Assembly: GCA_002454425.1 (NCBI GenBank) | Contig: DKIV01000044.1 | Location: 5,403-69,402, forward strand | DNA length: 64,000 nucleotides | Source of the DNA: Sphingobacteriaceae bacterium UBA6709 | GTDB lineage: Bacteria; Bacteroidota; Bacteroidia; Sphingobacteriales; Sphingobacteriaceae | Direction of reading: 5' to 3' | Shown: in pieces, positions 8,804 through 17,191 of the stretch | Position numbering within the stretch: position 1 is the stretch's first letter | Layout of the letters: every line of letters starts with the position of its first letter | Position numbers and translations under genes: made by a program | Notes under the pieces: generated by a model | The model's input: only the letters and a program-made list of their open reading frames with translations | Database searches by the model: none | Told to the model about the DNA's origin: nothing

Positions 8804-8830
8804 GGGCGACGTCACTAGCTTCGGTCGCCC
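8804..8830 (-). terminator. Hairpin after the nadR-like gene
   Basis: GGGCGAC at 8804-8810 pairs with GTCGCCC at 8824-8830. It lies 11 bases past the stop codon of the minus-strand kinase gene. The T-run after it is weak (CCTTTC), so termination may be partial. Confidence 0.5.
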
Positions 8831-8841
8831 GAGAGATGCTG

Positions 8842-9384
8842 CTATTCGTTCAAAGAACGGAGGAATGTGTCGACGCAATGGATTGCACTCCGTAGTCGTT
8901 CCCGTTCCTGGCCACCTATGACCTGATAATTAGCATTTAATGCCTGTAATTCCTTGTGCCACACTTCCATAAAATATCCTCTTAGATGAGGGAAGTCTCG
9001 TAGCGGGTCATCTTCCCAGGGCATATCTATATCCATTAACAAATAAAGATCATAGTTGTGATGAGGAAGTTCTTCCAATACTTCATCTGCGGTTTTACCA
9101 AGCATGTAGTCGCTCCAGATTTTAACCGTCAGAACCGTGGTGTCGCAGAAAGCAAGTACGTTTGCCTGCGGCAGTAACTTTTCTTCAAGTGCTAACTGGC
9201 CTCGGAACATATTCACTTCATCCTCCATAGTGCAGGGTTCCTTTAGTGCGGCGCAATATTCCCTCGCATATTCCGGGATCCATATCGTATTGTAATGATC
9301 AGCCAGCAATGCCGAGAGGGTTGATTTGCCCGTTGATTCGGGTCCAACGATGGCGATCTTTAATATTTTATTTGCTTTTTCCAT
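8842..9384 (-). CDS. NadR-like nicotinamide riboside kinase (P-loop ATPase)
   Basis: P-loop kinase similar to the C-terminal ribosylnicotinamide kinase domain of NadR, about 180 residues. The Walker A motif is GPESTGKST (Lys20 from the ATG at 9384). It is followed by 'WIPEYAREYC', a pattern shared by NadR kinase domains, and 'LAFCDTTVLTVKIW'. Neither the NadR helix-turn-helix nor the NMN adenylyltransferase domain is present, so this is the stand-alone kinase form. It overlaps the end of pnuC by 25 bases on the same strand, which supports joint salvage of nicotinamide riboside: PnuC imports it and the kinase traps it as NMN. A frame extension to a TTG at 9396 is unlikely. Confidence 0.88.
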   Translation of the reverse strand: MEKANKILKIAIVGPESTGKSTLSALLADHYNTIWIPEYAREYCAALKEPCTMEDEVNMFRGQLALEEKLLPQANVLAFCDTTVLTVKIWSDYMLGKTADEVLEELPHHNYDLYLLMDIDMPWEDDPLRDFPHLRGYFMEVWHKELQALNANYQVIGGQERERLRSAIHCVDTFLRSLNE

Positions 9385-9980
9385 GTGTTTTTCCAATCAA
9401 TAAAGCCAATAATGGCGATTATAAAGAAGATAAGGTATAGCATAGCGGTTAGGACAAGTTGTTTATAAAGATAGAGGGGGATGTATACTGCGTCTACGAG
9501 AATCCATAGCAGCCAGTTCTGTAATACTTTTCGACTCATCAGATATTGTGCTATAAAGCTTATAGCAGTACATATGCCATCAAGATAGGGAACATCTGAA
9601 TTGGTGAAGTAACGTAGAAATAATCCGAGGGCGATGGACATCGCGACTGTTCCGATGATGGTTAGAATAGATGTTTTGACAGTTAGTGAGGTGATTAAGG
9701 GCGTTTTTTTGTCGTATTCTTTGCTGCTCCAATAGTACCAGCCATACACAGCGGTGGATAGAAAATATAGCTGTAGCACAGCGTCGCCGTAAAGCCGGTG
9801 CTCAAAGAACAATATGCCATAACAGATAACGCTGATAATTGACACAGGCCAGTTGGCCATTTTCTGACGTGCCGCCAGATATACGCATATGAGACCGGTG
9901 ATCGTTCCCAGCCATTCGAGTGAAGAAGTTTCCATTAGCTGATCGCGGAAGTGCGTCCAGACATCCTGAGATTGTTGCAT
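9360..9980 (-). CDS. pnuC: Nicotinamide riboside transporter PnuC
   Basis: Inner-membrane facilitator for nicotinamide riboside, about 206 residues with seven or so hydrophobic helices. Family patterns include 'EWLGTITGLICVYLAARQ', 'NWPVSIISVICYGILFFEHRLYGDAVLQLYFL', seen as several consecutive conserved blocks, and 'YGWYYW'. The ATG at 9980 was chosen; an in-frame GTG at 9989 would add three residues but lies in the promoter box. It is the first gene of the pnuC-kinase pair, which overlap by 25 bases and are probably translationally coupled. Confidence 0.92.
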   Translation of the reverse strand: MQQSQDVWTHFRDQLMETSSLEWLGTITGLICVYLAARQKMANWPVSIISVICYGILFFEHRLYGDAVLQLYFLSTAVYGWYYWSSKEYDKKTPLITSLTVKTSILTIIGTVAMSIALGLFLRYFTNSDVPYLDGICTAISFIAQYLMSRKVLQNWLLWILVDAVYIPLYLYKQLVLTAMLYLIFFIIAIIGFIDWKNTWKKQIKY

Positions 9981-9988
9981 GGGTAGCA

Positions 9989-9996
9989 CAAACTTA
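9989..9996 (-). promoter_or_regulatory. pnuC promoter, -7 box
   Basis: On the minus strand this reads TAAGTTTG (TAnnTTTG), eight bases before the pnuC ATG, so the leader would be very short. A TTTG lies upstream but its spacing is shorter than usual. Confidence 0.5.
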
Positions 9997-10030
9997 GAAA
10001 AAAATACTCAAATGAATTTCCTTTCGAACA

Positions 10031-10038
10031 TAGATTTG
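10031..10038 (+). promoter_or_regulatory. Promoter -7 box for the gene at 10071
   Basis: TAGATTTG (TAnnTTTG), 32 bases before the ATG. It is divergent from the pnuC promoter in the same short intergenic region. Confidence 0.5.
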
Positions 10039-10070
10039 TGTTTTGTGTAATATTAATGTAAATTGATCTT

Positions 10071-10991
10071 ATGAAGGTGTTGCTGTTATTATGTATGTTT
10101 TATAGCTGCGTGGTATTTGCGCAGAACCGCAGGTCAATTTACTGTGTTGATCGTGATGGACGTTTGAATAGCAAGAGTGGTAGTTGTGTCAGAATTGTTG
10201 ATCATCCTGCTGCCAAAGGGGGGCTGTATCAGATTCAGGAATTTTACGAAAACCGGCAGCTGCGTATGAAGGGGCAAGCTTCATCGTTAGACCCGAACCC
10301 TGTTTACGAGGGGGCCGTCATCTCATATTATCCTGACGGCAGGCGTAAATCCGTGCAATATTTTAAGCAAGGGGTTAGCTGTGATTCCGCCTATTACTTT
10401 TATCCGGATGGCCGTCTGGAAAAAACACTTATGGAATGTGCGAAGTCTGATAATGGTATCTCTTGTATTAAAGAACCTCGTCTGCTAACATATATTGATA
10501 GTTTGGGCGAGATGTGTGTCTGTGGTGGGAACGGTTATCTTAAGCTTGTCGACGCCATGAATAAAATAGTTCAGGAGGGTACATACAAGGAGGGATATAA
10601 GGACGGACTGTGGCTTGTTAGCAACAAGAGGGGACAAGCCCGCTTAATGTATCAGAAAGGTAGTTTTATTGGCGGGACGGCGGTATGGAAAGATGGAAGT
10701 ACGCATCAGGTGAAAACACTGAACGCGACGGTAGGATATGTAGGAGGTATGAAAGTTTTTAAGAAGTATCTCCAGTCTGCGCTCAGAAAGTCCAATACCA
10801 AAGGCTTGGGAAGACTTAGCGTAAGCTATCTTATAGATGATGATGGGCTTATTAAAGATATTAAGTGTGAACCAATAATGGACTCAGTAGATATGATGGC
10901 TATTACCGAGGGCATGCGTTGTTCGCCGGCCATCGTAAGTGGCTTACCCGTAGCCTCAAAGCACGAGATGACCTTAATGGTGGCAGAGTAA
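10071..10991 (+). CDS. Secreted protein with MORN/YwqK-like repeats and a TonB-C-like end, function unknown
   Basis: A 306-residue exported protein with a clear signal peptide (MKVLLLLCMFYSCVVFAQ). The central part (about residues 55-210) has repeated 'G..I.YYPDGR', 'YYFYPDGRLEKT' and 'GTYKEGYKDGLWLV' units, like the MORN-type repeats of YwqK-family proteins. The last 80 residues ('FKKYLQSALR', 'GRLSVSYLIDDDGLIKDIKC', 'EGMRCSPAIVSGLPV') resemble the C-terminal domain of TonB-like energy transducers, as often found in Bacteroidota exported proteins without the usual membrane anchor. A cell-envelope role is inferred; no substrate or partner can be named. It has its own promoter box and no operon partner. 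Confidence 0.75.
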   Translation: MKVLLLLCMFYSCVVFAQNRRSIYCVDRDGRLNSKSGSCVRIVDHPAAKGGLYQIQEFYENRQLRMKGQASSLDPNPVYEGAVISYYPDGRRKSVQYFKQGVSCDSAYYFYPDGRLEKTLMECAKSDNGISCIKEPRLLTYIDSLGEMCVCGGNGYLKLVDAMNKIVQEGTYKEGYKDGLWLVSNKRGQARLMYQKGSFIGGTAVWKDGSTHQVKTLNATVGYVGGMKVFKKYLQSALRKSNTKGLGRLSVSYLIDDDGLIKDIKCEPIMDSVDMMAITEGMRCSPAIVSGLPVASKHEMTLMVAE

Positions 10992-11050
10992 TTTCTAACA
11001 AGAATAAACCTAAGTATCTGCGTGGCTTCGTAGTCTTTATGCTAAGGACG

Positions 11051-11089
11051 TTCCGGAGCTTCGCTCCACGTGCTGCACGATTCCCGGAA
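11051..11089. other. Palindrome cluster able to fold as a three-way junction
   Basis: TTCC (11051) pairs with GGAA (11086-11089) and encloses two adjacent hairpins: GGAGC-TTC-GCTCC (11055-11067) and CGTGC-T-GCACG (11069-11079). No T-run follows, so it is not a standard terminator. The surrounding 10992-11183 holds no gene that I can support. Confidence 0.4.
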
Positions 11090-11183
11090 GCACTTGGCTC
11101 TCTTCTAATTGAAATCACCGGAGGTATTGAGAATTATCTTAAAAAATGGAAAGAATAATTAGCATCTAAGTGCTATTATTTAC

Positions 11184-11191
11184 TATCTTTG
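11184..11191 (+). promoter_or_regulatory. carB promoter, -7 box
   Basis: TATCTTTG (TAnnTTTG) about 100 bases before the carB ATG. Immediately after it, ATCCCGAC (11193-11200) and GTCGGGAT (11207-11214) form a perfect 8-bp hairpin that would sit at the very 5' end of the transcript. Confidence 0.55.
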
Positions 11192-11291
11192 CATCCCGAC
11201 AATACAGTCGGGATTATGCCCATCACGTGAGCTCTTCTCGATGGTTGTTAGGTCGTTTTGACAATATTAAAATTTTGACATTAACAACTCC

Positions 11292-14108
11292 ATGCCAAAA
11301 GATTCTTCCATCAAATCCGTCCTGATTATAGGTTCAGGACCAATCATTATCGGGCAAGCCTGTGAATTTGACTATTCCGGCTCTCAAGCAGCGTTATCTT
11401 TAAAAGAAGAAGGGATTGAGGTTTCAATCATCAACTCCAACCCTGCTACCATTATGACCGATAAGGTTATTGCAGACCATGTATACTTGCGTCCGCTGAC
11501 TGTTGACAGTATAGAAACTATTCTTCAGGAACAGCACATCGATGCGGTACTTCCGACAATGGGTGGGCAGACAGCACTTAATCTTTGTAAAGAAGCCGAA
11601 GAGAAAGGTGTGTGGCAAAAATATGGCGTTCGCGTAATAGGCGTGGATGTTGCCGCCATTGAGAAAACAGAGAACCGCGAGGAATTCCGTCAGTTGATGG
11701 TGGATATTGGTGTAGGCGTAGCTCCTTCGAAAATTGCCAATTCTTTCCTTGAAGGTAAAGAAGCCGCGCAGGAGATAGGTTTTCCGCTGGTTATACGTCC
11801 ATCTTATACGCTGGGTGGTACCGGTGGTGGTTTTGTGCATAAGAAGGAAGAGTTTGACGCTGCCCTGAGTCGCGGCTTACAGGCTTCTCCGACTCACGAA
11901 GTGTTGGTAGAGCAAGCAGTATTGGGATGGAAAGAGTATGAGCTGGAATTACTTCGCGATAACAAAGACAATGTAATCATCATATGTTCCATTGAGAACT
12001 TTGACCCTATGGGTATCCATACAGGCGACTCTATTACTGTTGCTCCGGCAATGACCCTTAGCGATCGTTGTTACCAGGATATGCGTAATCAGGCAATTAA
12101 GATGATGCGTGCCATCGGCAATTTCGCGGGAGGTTGTAATGTGCAGTTCTCCGTGAATCCTGCGGATGAAGCTATTATCGCTATTGAGATTAACCCACGT
12201 GTTTCTCGTTCTTCCGCGCTTGCGTCAAAGGCTACAGGTTATCCTATTGCTAAGATTGCAGCGAAGCTTGCTATCGGCTATAACCTTGATGAGATAGAAA
12301 ATCAGATTACTAAAACTACTTCGGCTTATTTTGAGCCAACGCTGGATTATGTAATCGTTAAGGTTCCTAGATGGAACTTTGATAAATTTAAAGGTGCTAA
12401 CCGTGAGCTGGGTCTGCAGATGAAGTCCGTAGGTGAAGTGATGGCCATCGGTCGTACCTTTATTGAGGCTTTACAGAAAGCGGCTCAGAGTCTTGAAATC
12501 GGTCGCGCGGGCTTAGGAGCCGACGGTCGTCAGGTGCGCAATCTTGATGAGATCATGCAGGGACTGGAGCATGCTTCATGGAACCGCTTGTTCCTTATTA
12601 AGGATGCCATGAATATGGGCGTGCCAATAGAGTCTATCCGTAAGGTTACCAAGATCGATAAATGGTTCCTGGTTCAGATTCAGGAATTGGTAGCTCTGGA
12701 GCAGGAGCTTAAGCGCTATTCACTAAATAATATTCCTAAGGACTTCTTCCTGACCCTTAAGCAGAAAGGTTTCTCCGATATCCAGATTTCCTGGTTGTTA
12801 GGTAATGTCAGTGAGGATGAGGTATATGAGCGCAGAAAATTACTTGGCATCCGCCGTGTTTACAAAATGGTAGATACTTGCGCGGCTGAGTTCCCGGCTC
12901 AAACACCATACTACTACTCCACTTTTGAGTTTGAGAACGAGTCTGTTGCCAGCAACCGTAAGAAAATCATCGTTTTAGGTTCTGGTCCTAATCGTATCGG
13001 TCAGGGTATTGAGTTTGACTATTCATGTGTTCACGGTTTGCTAGCGGCCAAAGAAGCCGGCTATGAGGCCATCATGGTGAATTGTAACCCTGAAACGGTT
13101 TCTACCGATTTCAACATGGCTGATAAGCTCTACTTCGAACCTGTGTTCTGGGAGCATGTGCGTGAGATTATCGAGCACGAAAATCCTGAAGGCGTAATTG
13201 TACAGCTAGGCGGTCAGACTGCCCTTAAGATGGCTGAGAAGCTTCATGAAAACGGAATTAAGATTATCGGTACTTCGTTCCATGATATGGATGTTGCCGA
13301 AGATCGCGGTCGTTTTTCCGACCTCTTAAGAGATCTTGATATTCCATATCCAAAATATGGCGTTGCTGAAAGTGCTGAGGAGGCTATTAAGGTTGCAGGT
13401 CAGGTAGGATATCCGGTACTTGTTCGTCCAAGTTACGTGTTAGGCGGACAGGGAATGAGCATCGTGATCAACGATGAGGACCTGGAAAAGGCGGTAGTAA
13501 AGCTGCTCGGTGATTTACCTGGAAACAGGGTGTTGATCGACCATTTCCTTGATCGCGCTGAAGAGGCGGAGTCAGACTCTATATGCGATGGTACAGATGT
13601 ACACATCGTGGGTCTTATGGAACACATTGAGCCTGCCGGAATTCATTCGGGAGATTCAAGTGCGGTGTTGCCTCCATTTAATCTTTCAGACAGCGTAATC
13701 AGTCAGATGGAAGAATACACCATCAAGTTAGCTAAAGCGCTGAACGTGCGGGGTCTGCTGAACATTCAGTTTGCTATCAAGAACGAGAAGGTATTCGTAA
13801 TTGAGGCCAACCCACGTGCTTCACGTACTGTGCCATTTATCGCTAAAGCTTACGATGTTCCTTATATCAACATTGCTGCTAAAGTGATGCTGGGTGTGAA
13901 CAAGCTTAAGGACTTCAAAATTGTGCGTAAGCTTGAAGGTTACGCGATTAAAGAGCCTGTATTCTCCTTCGATAAGTTCCCTGATGTTGACAAGCAGTTG
14001 GGTCCGGAGATGAAGTCGACAGGTGAAGCTATTCGTTTTATCAAAGATCTTCAAGATCCTTACTTTGTTAAATTATACAAAGAAAAATCAATGTATCTGA
14101 GTAAATAG
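11292..14108 (+). CDS. carB: Carbamoyl-phosphate synthase large subunit, short form without the allosteric domain
   Basis: Makes carbamoyl phosphate from glutamine-derived ammonia, bicarbonate and two ATP for pyrimidine and arginine synthesis. Both ATP-grasp halves are present: the first starts with 'VLIIGSGPIIIGQACEFDYSG', the second with 'IIVLGSGPNRIGQGIEFDYSC', and each contains 'RPSY(T/V)LGG.G'. The protein is 938 residues and stops after 'GEAIRFIKDLQDPYF', whereas the E. coli protein is about 1073 residues. The missing part is the C-terminal MGS-like domain that binds UMP and ornithine. A terminator starts about 20 bases after the stop, so this is a real end and not a frameshift. Short forms are, to my knowledge, common in Bacteroidota. 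The small subunit carA is not in the window. Confidence 0.96.
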   Translation: MPKDSSIKSVLIIGSGPIIIGQACEFDYSGSQAALSLKEEGIEVSIINSNPATIMTDKVIADHVYLRPLTVDSIETILQEQHIDAVLPTMGGQTALNLCKEAEEKGVWQKYGVRVIGVDVAAIEKTENREEFRQLMVDIGVGVAPSKIANSFLEGKEAAQEIGFPLVIRPSYTLGGTGGGFVHKKEEFDAALSRGLQASPTHEVLVEQAVLGWKEYELELLRDNKDNVIIICSIENFDPMGIHTGDSITVAPAMTLSDRCYQDMRNQAIKMMRAIGNFAGGCNVQFSVNPADEAIIAIEINPRVSRSSALASKATGYPIAKIAAKLAIGYNLDEIENQITKTTSAYFEPTLDYVIVKVPRWNFDKFKGANRELGLQMKSVGEVMAIGRTFIEALQKAAQSLEIGRAGLGADGRQVRNLDEIMQGLEHASWNRLFLIKDAMNMGVPIESIRKVTKIDKWFLVQIQELVALEQELKRYSLNNIPKDFFLTLKQKGFSDIQISWLLGNVSEDEVYERRKLLGIRRVYKMVDTCAAEFPAQTPYYYSTFEFENESVASNRKKIIVLGSGPNRIGQGIEFDYSCVHGLLAAKEAGYEAIMVNCNPETVSTDFNMADKLYFEPVFWEHVREIIEHENPEGVIVQLGGQTALKMAEKLHENGIKIIGTSFHDMDVAEDRGRFSDLLRDLDIPYPKYGVAESAEEAIKVAGQVGYPVLVRPSYVLGGQGMSIVINDEDLEKAVVKLLGDLPGNRVLIDHFLDRAEEAESDSICDGTDVHIVGLMEHIEPAGIHSGDSSAVLPPFNLSDSVISQMEEYTIKLAKALNVRGLLNIQFAIKNEKVFVIEANPRASRTVPFIAKAYDVPYINIAAKVMLGVNKLKDFKIVRKLEGYAIKEPVFSFDKFPDVDKQLGPEMKSTGEAIRFIKDLQDPYFVKLYKEKSMYLSK

Positions 14109-14129
14109 CTTCAGATTCCCTATAAACAG

Positions 14130-14165
14130 GCGGGTATTCTCAGTGAGGATACCCGCTTTGTTGTT
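14130..14165 (+). terminator. carB terminator
   Basis: GCGGGTATTCTC pairs with GAGGATACCCGC (14130-14156, one G-T pair), followed by TTTGTTGTTTT. Confidence 0.85.
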
Positions 14166-14176
14166 TTAGGTCTTCG

Positions 14177-14230
14177 CTAAAGTTAGTTTGTTATGGGGGC
14201 GATCGCGGCCTTCGGCAACTATAACTTTAG
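14177..14230 (+). other. 9-bp inverted repeat ending exactly at the GH2 start codon
   Basis: CTAAAGTTA at 14177-14185 is the exact reverse complement of TAACTTTAG at 14222-14230, and the next base is the A of the start ATG at 14231. The 36-base loop is GC-rich. If transcribed as a leader, the stem would occlude the ribosome-binding region. This is structural inference only. Confidence 0.35.
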
Positions 14231-17131
14231 ATGAGTGTAAAACGTTTGTTCTTCTGCTTGGCTTTTCTGCTGGCCACACTTAATGTGATTGCCGCTTCGC
14301 AGGACTCTTTGAATCTGAAAGGAGTCTGGTCGTTTAAAATGGATCCTCATGATCGTGGTATTAACGAGCGCTGGTATGAAAAGATCTTCGATGATTCAAT
14401 TCAGTTACCGGGATCAATGAATGGTAACAATAAGGGCGATGCTGTTTCCCTTAGCACCAAATGGACAGGCAGTATTTACGATAGTTCGTTTTATTATAAC
14501 CCTCGGTTAAGTAAATACCGTCAGCCGGGAAATATTTATATTCCTTTTTGGTTAAGCCCTCAAAAGCATTACGTTGGGGCTGCCTGGTATAATCGCGAGA
14601 TTATTATTCCTAAAGCCTGGAAGGGACGTCGTATATTACTGACGCTGGAGCGTTGCCATTTTAAGACCATCCTTCGCATTGATGGAAAGGTGCTTGGTGC
14701 TCAGAATAGTCTTGTTGCCCCCCATATTTATGATCTGGGCTCCCTGTTACATGAAGGAAAGCACCTGATAAGCCTCTGTATTGATAATCGACTGACGGAG
14801 GTAAATGTTGGTCCTGACTCGCATAGCGTCACAGACCATACTCAGGGCAATTGGAATGGTGTTATCGGAGATATGCATCTTAGGGCTGGCTCTGCTCTTT
14901 TTATTGATGACATGCAGGTATATCCGGATTTGAAAAACCATAAAGTCGTTCTCCGGCTGAATGTCATCAACCTGGGGCAAAAAAAGCAAGAGGGAACGTT
15001 AGATGTTTCGGCATTAAGCTTCAACACTGATGCTCAGGATGGGGCAGCCGTTCGCGGGGTTCGTTTTCATGTAAATCCATGTGATACGCAACGTCTGGTT
15101 ACAGAGCTTAAATTTGGAAAGGGGATGTTAGCCTGGGATGAGTTTGATCCCGCCTTATATAGGATGGTAGTCTCCCTGAAGCAGCGAAATGCAGTACTTG
15201 ATGAGCAGACGACTGAATTCGGCATGCGGCAGATAGAAATTAATGGTCGCCAGTTAATGATTAACGGCAGGGCATTAAGTCTGCGTGGGACGGTAAATAA
15301 CTGTGAATTTCCTTTGACCGGATATCCTCCGACAGATGTAGATTCCTGGATCAGAATTTTTGAGAAGGCTAAATCTTATGGATTAAATCACATGCGGTTT
15401 CATTCGTGGTGCCCTCCGGAAGCAGCATTTAAGGCCGCTGATAGAATGGGTTTTTATTTGCAACCTGAGGCTCCCAGCTGGCCCAATCATGGTCCTAAGA
15501 TTGGTCTCGGACAGCCTATTGATGCGTATATATACCAGGAAACCTTGCGAATGGAACGATTTTACGGTAATCATGCTTCTTACGTTATGTTATCCGCTGG
15601 AAATGAGCCGGCAGGAAATCAAGTCTCCTATCTTAACGCCTTTGTGTCGTATTGGAAGAAACGGGATGCGCGACGTATATACACGGGGATGTCTGTCGGG
15701 GGCAGCTGGCCGGTGGTGCCTCAAGCGCAGTATCAGGTACGGGGTGGGGTAAGAGGTTTGGCATGGAATAAGCGACCTGAGAGTATTTCAGACTTTAGCA
15801 TGGGTATCGCACCGTTTGATGTTCCTTTTATTACTCACGAGATGGGACAGTATTGCGTATTTCCGAATTTTGATGAAATAAAGAAATATACAGGCTCCTA
15901 CAGAGCCCGGAATTTTGAGTTGTTCCGTCAGGATTTACAGGATCACGGAATGGCTGATCAGGCTCATGACTTCCTCATGGCCTCCGGAAAGCTTCAGCTC
16001 TTGTGTTATAAGAATGAGATAGAGAAAGTATTGAGAACGCCCGGATATGCCGGGTTTCAGCTACTGGGCCTTCAGGATTTTCCGGGACAGGGTACTGCGC
16101 TAGTTGGGGTGCTTGATGCTTTTTGGGATGCCAAAGGATATGCGAGCGCGGCTGATTTTTCGCGTTTTTGTAATTCCACAGTTCCTCTGCTGTCATTGCC
16201 GAAGTTTACATACAATAATGATGAAACTCTTGCGGCTGATGTTAAGGTATATCACTATGGTTCCCGAGCCTTGCGGTCGCCTTCTTTTGTATGGTCTATC
16301 AGTGATGAGTCAGGTCGCGTTCTTTCTCAGGGCCGTATAACAAGAGATAGCGTACCAAGTGGGAACGGTCAGTTTGTGGGGCATTTCCAATATAAGCTTG
16401 ACGCGGTTAAAGTAGCTCAACAGCTGAAATTGGAAGTGAAAATTGAGGGTACATCGTTTGCTAATAATTGGAATGTGTGGGTCTATCCAATAAATGATGT
16501 CCCGGTTGCGGATAATGTTCATTATACGGATACGCTTGGCGACAAAGAAAAGCAGATTCTGGATAAAGGGGGGAAAGTGTTCCTTAATCTTTATGGGCAT
16601 GTAGTGAAAGGAAGAGAGGTCGTGATGCAATTTCTGCCAGTCTTCTGGAACACATCCTGGTTTAAAATGCGGCCACCGCATGTTACCGGCATGTTGATAA
16701 AAGATGAAAGTGCCGCGTTTAGCAAATTTCCTACCGAATCATCGAGTGATTTGCAGTGGTGGGATATCGTCAGCCGTAATCAGGTGATGCATCTTGAAGA
16801 CTTTCCGGCAGGTTTTAGGCCGCTGATCCAACCCATTGATACGTGGTTCCTTAACCGGCGGTTGGCGATGTTATTCGAGGCTAAGGTAGGAAGGGGAAGG
16901 ATTATTGTATGTAGCGCCGACTTAAGCGCTGACACCGCAAACAGACCTGCGGCGAGGCAACTGCAGCGCAGCTTAAGTGAATATATGAATTCTTCTGCTT
17001 TTGATCCTCAAGATGATGTCTCCTTTTCTGTGATTCAGGATCTTGCCAAAGTGCCATCCAGGGAGTTATTTAATACTTATACCAAAGATAGTCCCGATGA
17101 ACTCAAGCCTTCTCACAAAAACAAAAAGTAA
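14231..17131 (+). CDS. Secreted GH2-type glycosidase
   Basis: Large exported glycoside hydrolase of clan GH-A, GH2-like, 966 residues. A signal peptide (MSVKRLFFCLAFLLATLNVIAAS) is followed by a jelly-roll sugar-binding domain ('LKGVWSFKMDP' to about residue 215, with 'AAWYNREIIIP'), an immunoglobulin-like domain and a TIM barrel starting near 'LSLRGTVNNCEF'. The likely acid/base is Glu459 in SAGNEP and the likely nucleophile is Glu537 in THEMGQY. The C-terminal 250 residues have no domain I recognise. Beta-galactosidase or beta-glucuronidase-type activity is plausible; I cannot fix the substrate. It forms a two-gene unit with the GH35 gene 60 bases downstream and lies outside the main pectin operon. 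Confidence 0.8.
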   Translation: MSVKRLFFCLAFLLATLNVIAASQDSLNLKGVWSFKMDPHDRGINERWYEKIFDDSIQLPGSMNGNNKGDAVSLSTKWTGSIYDSSFYYNPRLSKYRQPGNIYIPFWLSPQKHYVGAAWYNREIIIPKAWKGRRILLTLERCHFKTILRIDGKVLGAQNSLVAPHIYDLGSLLHEGKHLISLCIDNRLTEVNVGPDSHSVTDHTQGNWNGVIGDMHLRAGSALFIDDMQVYPDLKNHKVVLRLNVINLGQKKQEGTLDVSALSFNTDAQDGAAVRGVRFHVNPCDTQRLVTELKFGKGMLAWDEFDPALYRMVVSLKQRNAVLDEQTTEFGMRQIEINGRQLMINGRALSLRGTVNNCEFPLTGYPPTDVDSWIRIFEKAKSYGLNHMRFHSWCPPEAAFKAADRMGFYLQPEAPSWPNHGPKIGLGQPIDAYIYQETLRMERFYGNHASYVMLSAGNEPAGNQVSYLNAFVSYWKKRDARRIYTGMSVGGSWPVVPQAQYQVRGGVRGLAWNKRPESISDFSMGIAPFDVPFITHEMGQYCVFPNFDEIKKYTGSYRARNFELFRQDLQDHGMADQAHDFLMASGKLQLLCYKNEIEKVLRTPGYAGFQLLGLQDFPGQGTALVGVLDAFWDAKGYASAADFSRFCNSTVPLLSLPKFTYNNDETLAADVKVYHYGSRALRSPSFVWSISDESGRVLSQGRITRDSVPSGNGQFVGHFQYKLDAVKVAQQLKLEVKIEGTSFANNWNVWVYPINDVPVADNVHYTDTLGDKEKQILDKGGKVFLNLYGHVVKGREVVMQFLPVFWNTSWFKMRPPHVTGMLIKDESAAFSKFPTESSSDLQWWDIVSRNQVMHLEDFPAGFRPLIQPIDTWFLNRRLAMLFEAKVGRGRIIVCSADLSADTANRPAARQLQRSLSEYMNSSAFDPQDDVSFSVIQDLAKVPSRELFNTYTKDSPDELKPSHKNKK

Positions 17132-17191
17132 GTGTGATTCATAATGATCGTGTAGCTAACGTGATAGCTGTTTTATGATAATAATTGACGT

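Noticed and set aside
10919..11158. 79-codon frame overlapping the end of the MORN-repeat protein gene
   Set aside because: It overlaps the real gene in another frame and runs through the palindrome cluster; composition does not look like a protein family.
11292..14108. carB as a frameshifted or truncated pseudogene
   Set aside because: The frame is clean over both ATP-grasp halves, the stop lies directly before a strong terminator, and short CarB proteins are known in this phylum.
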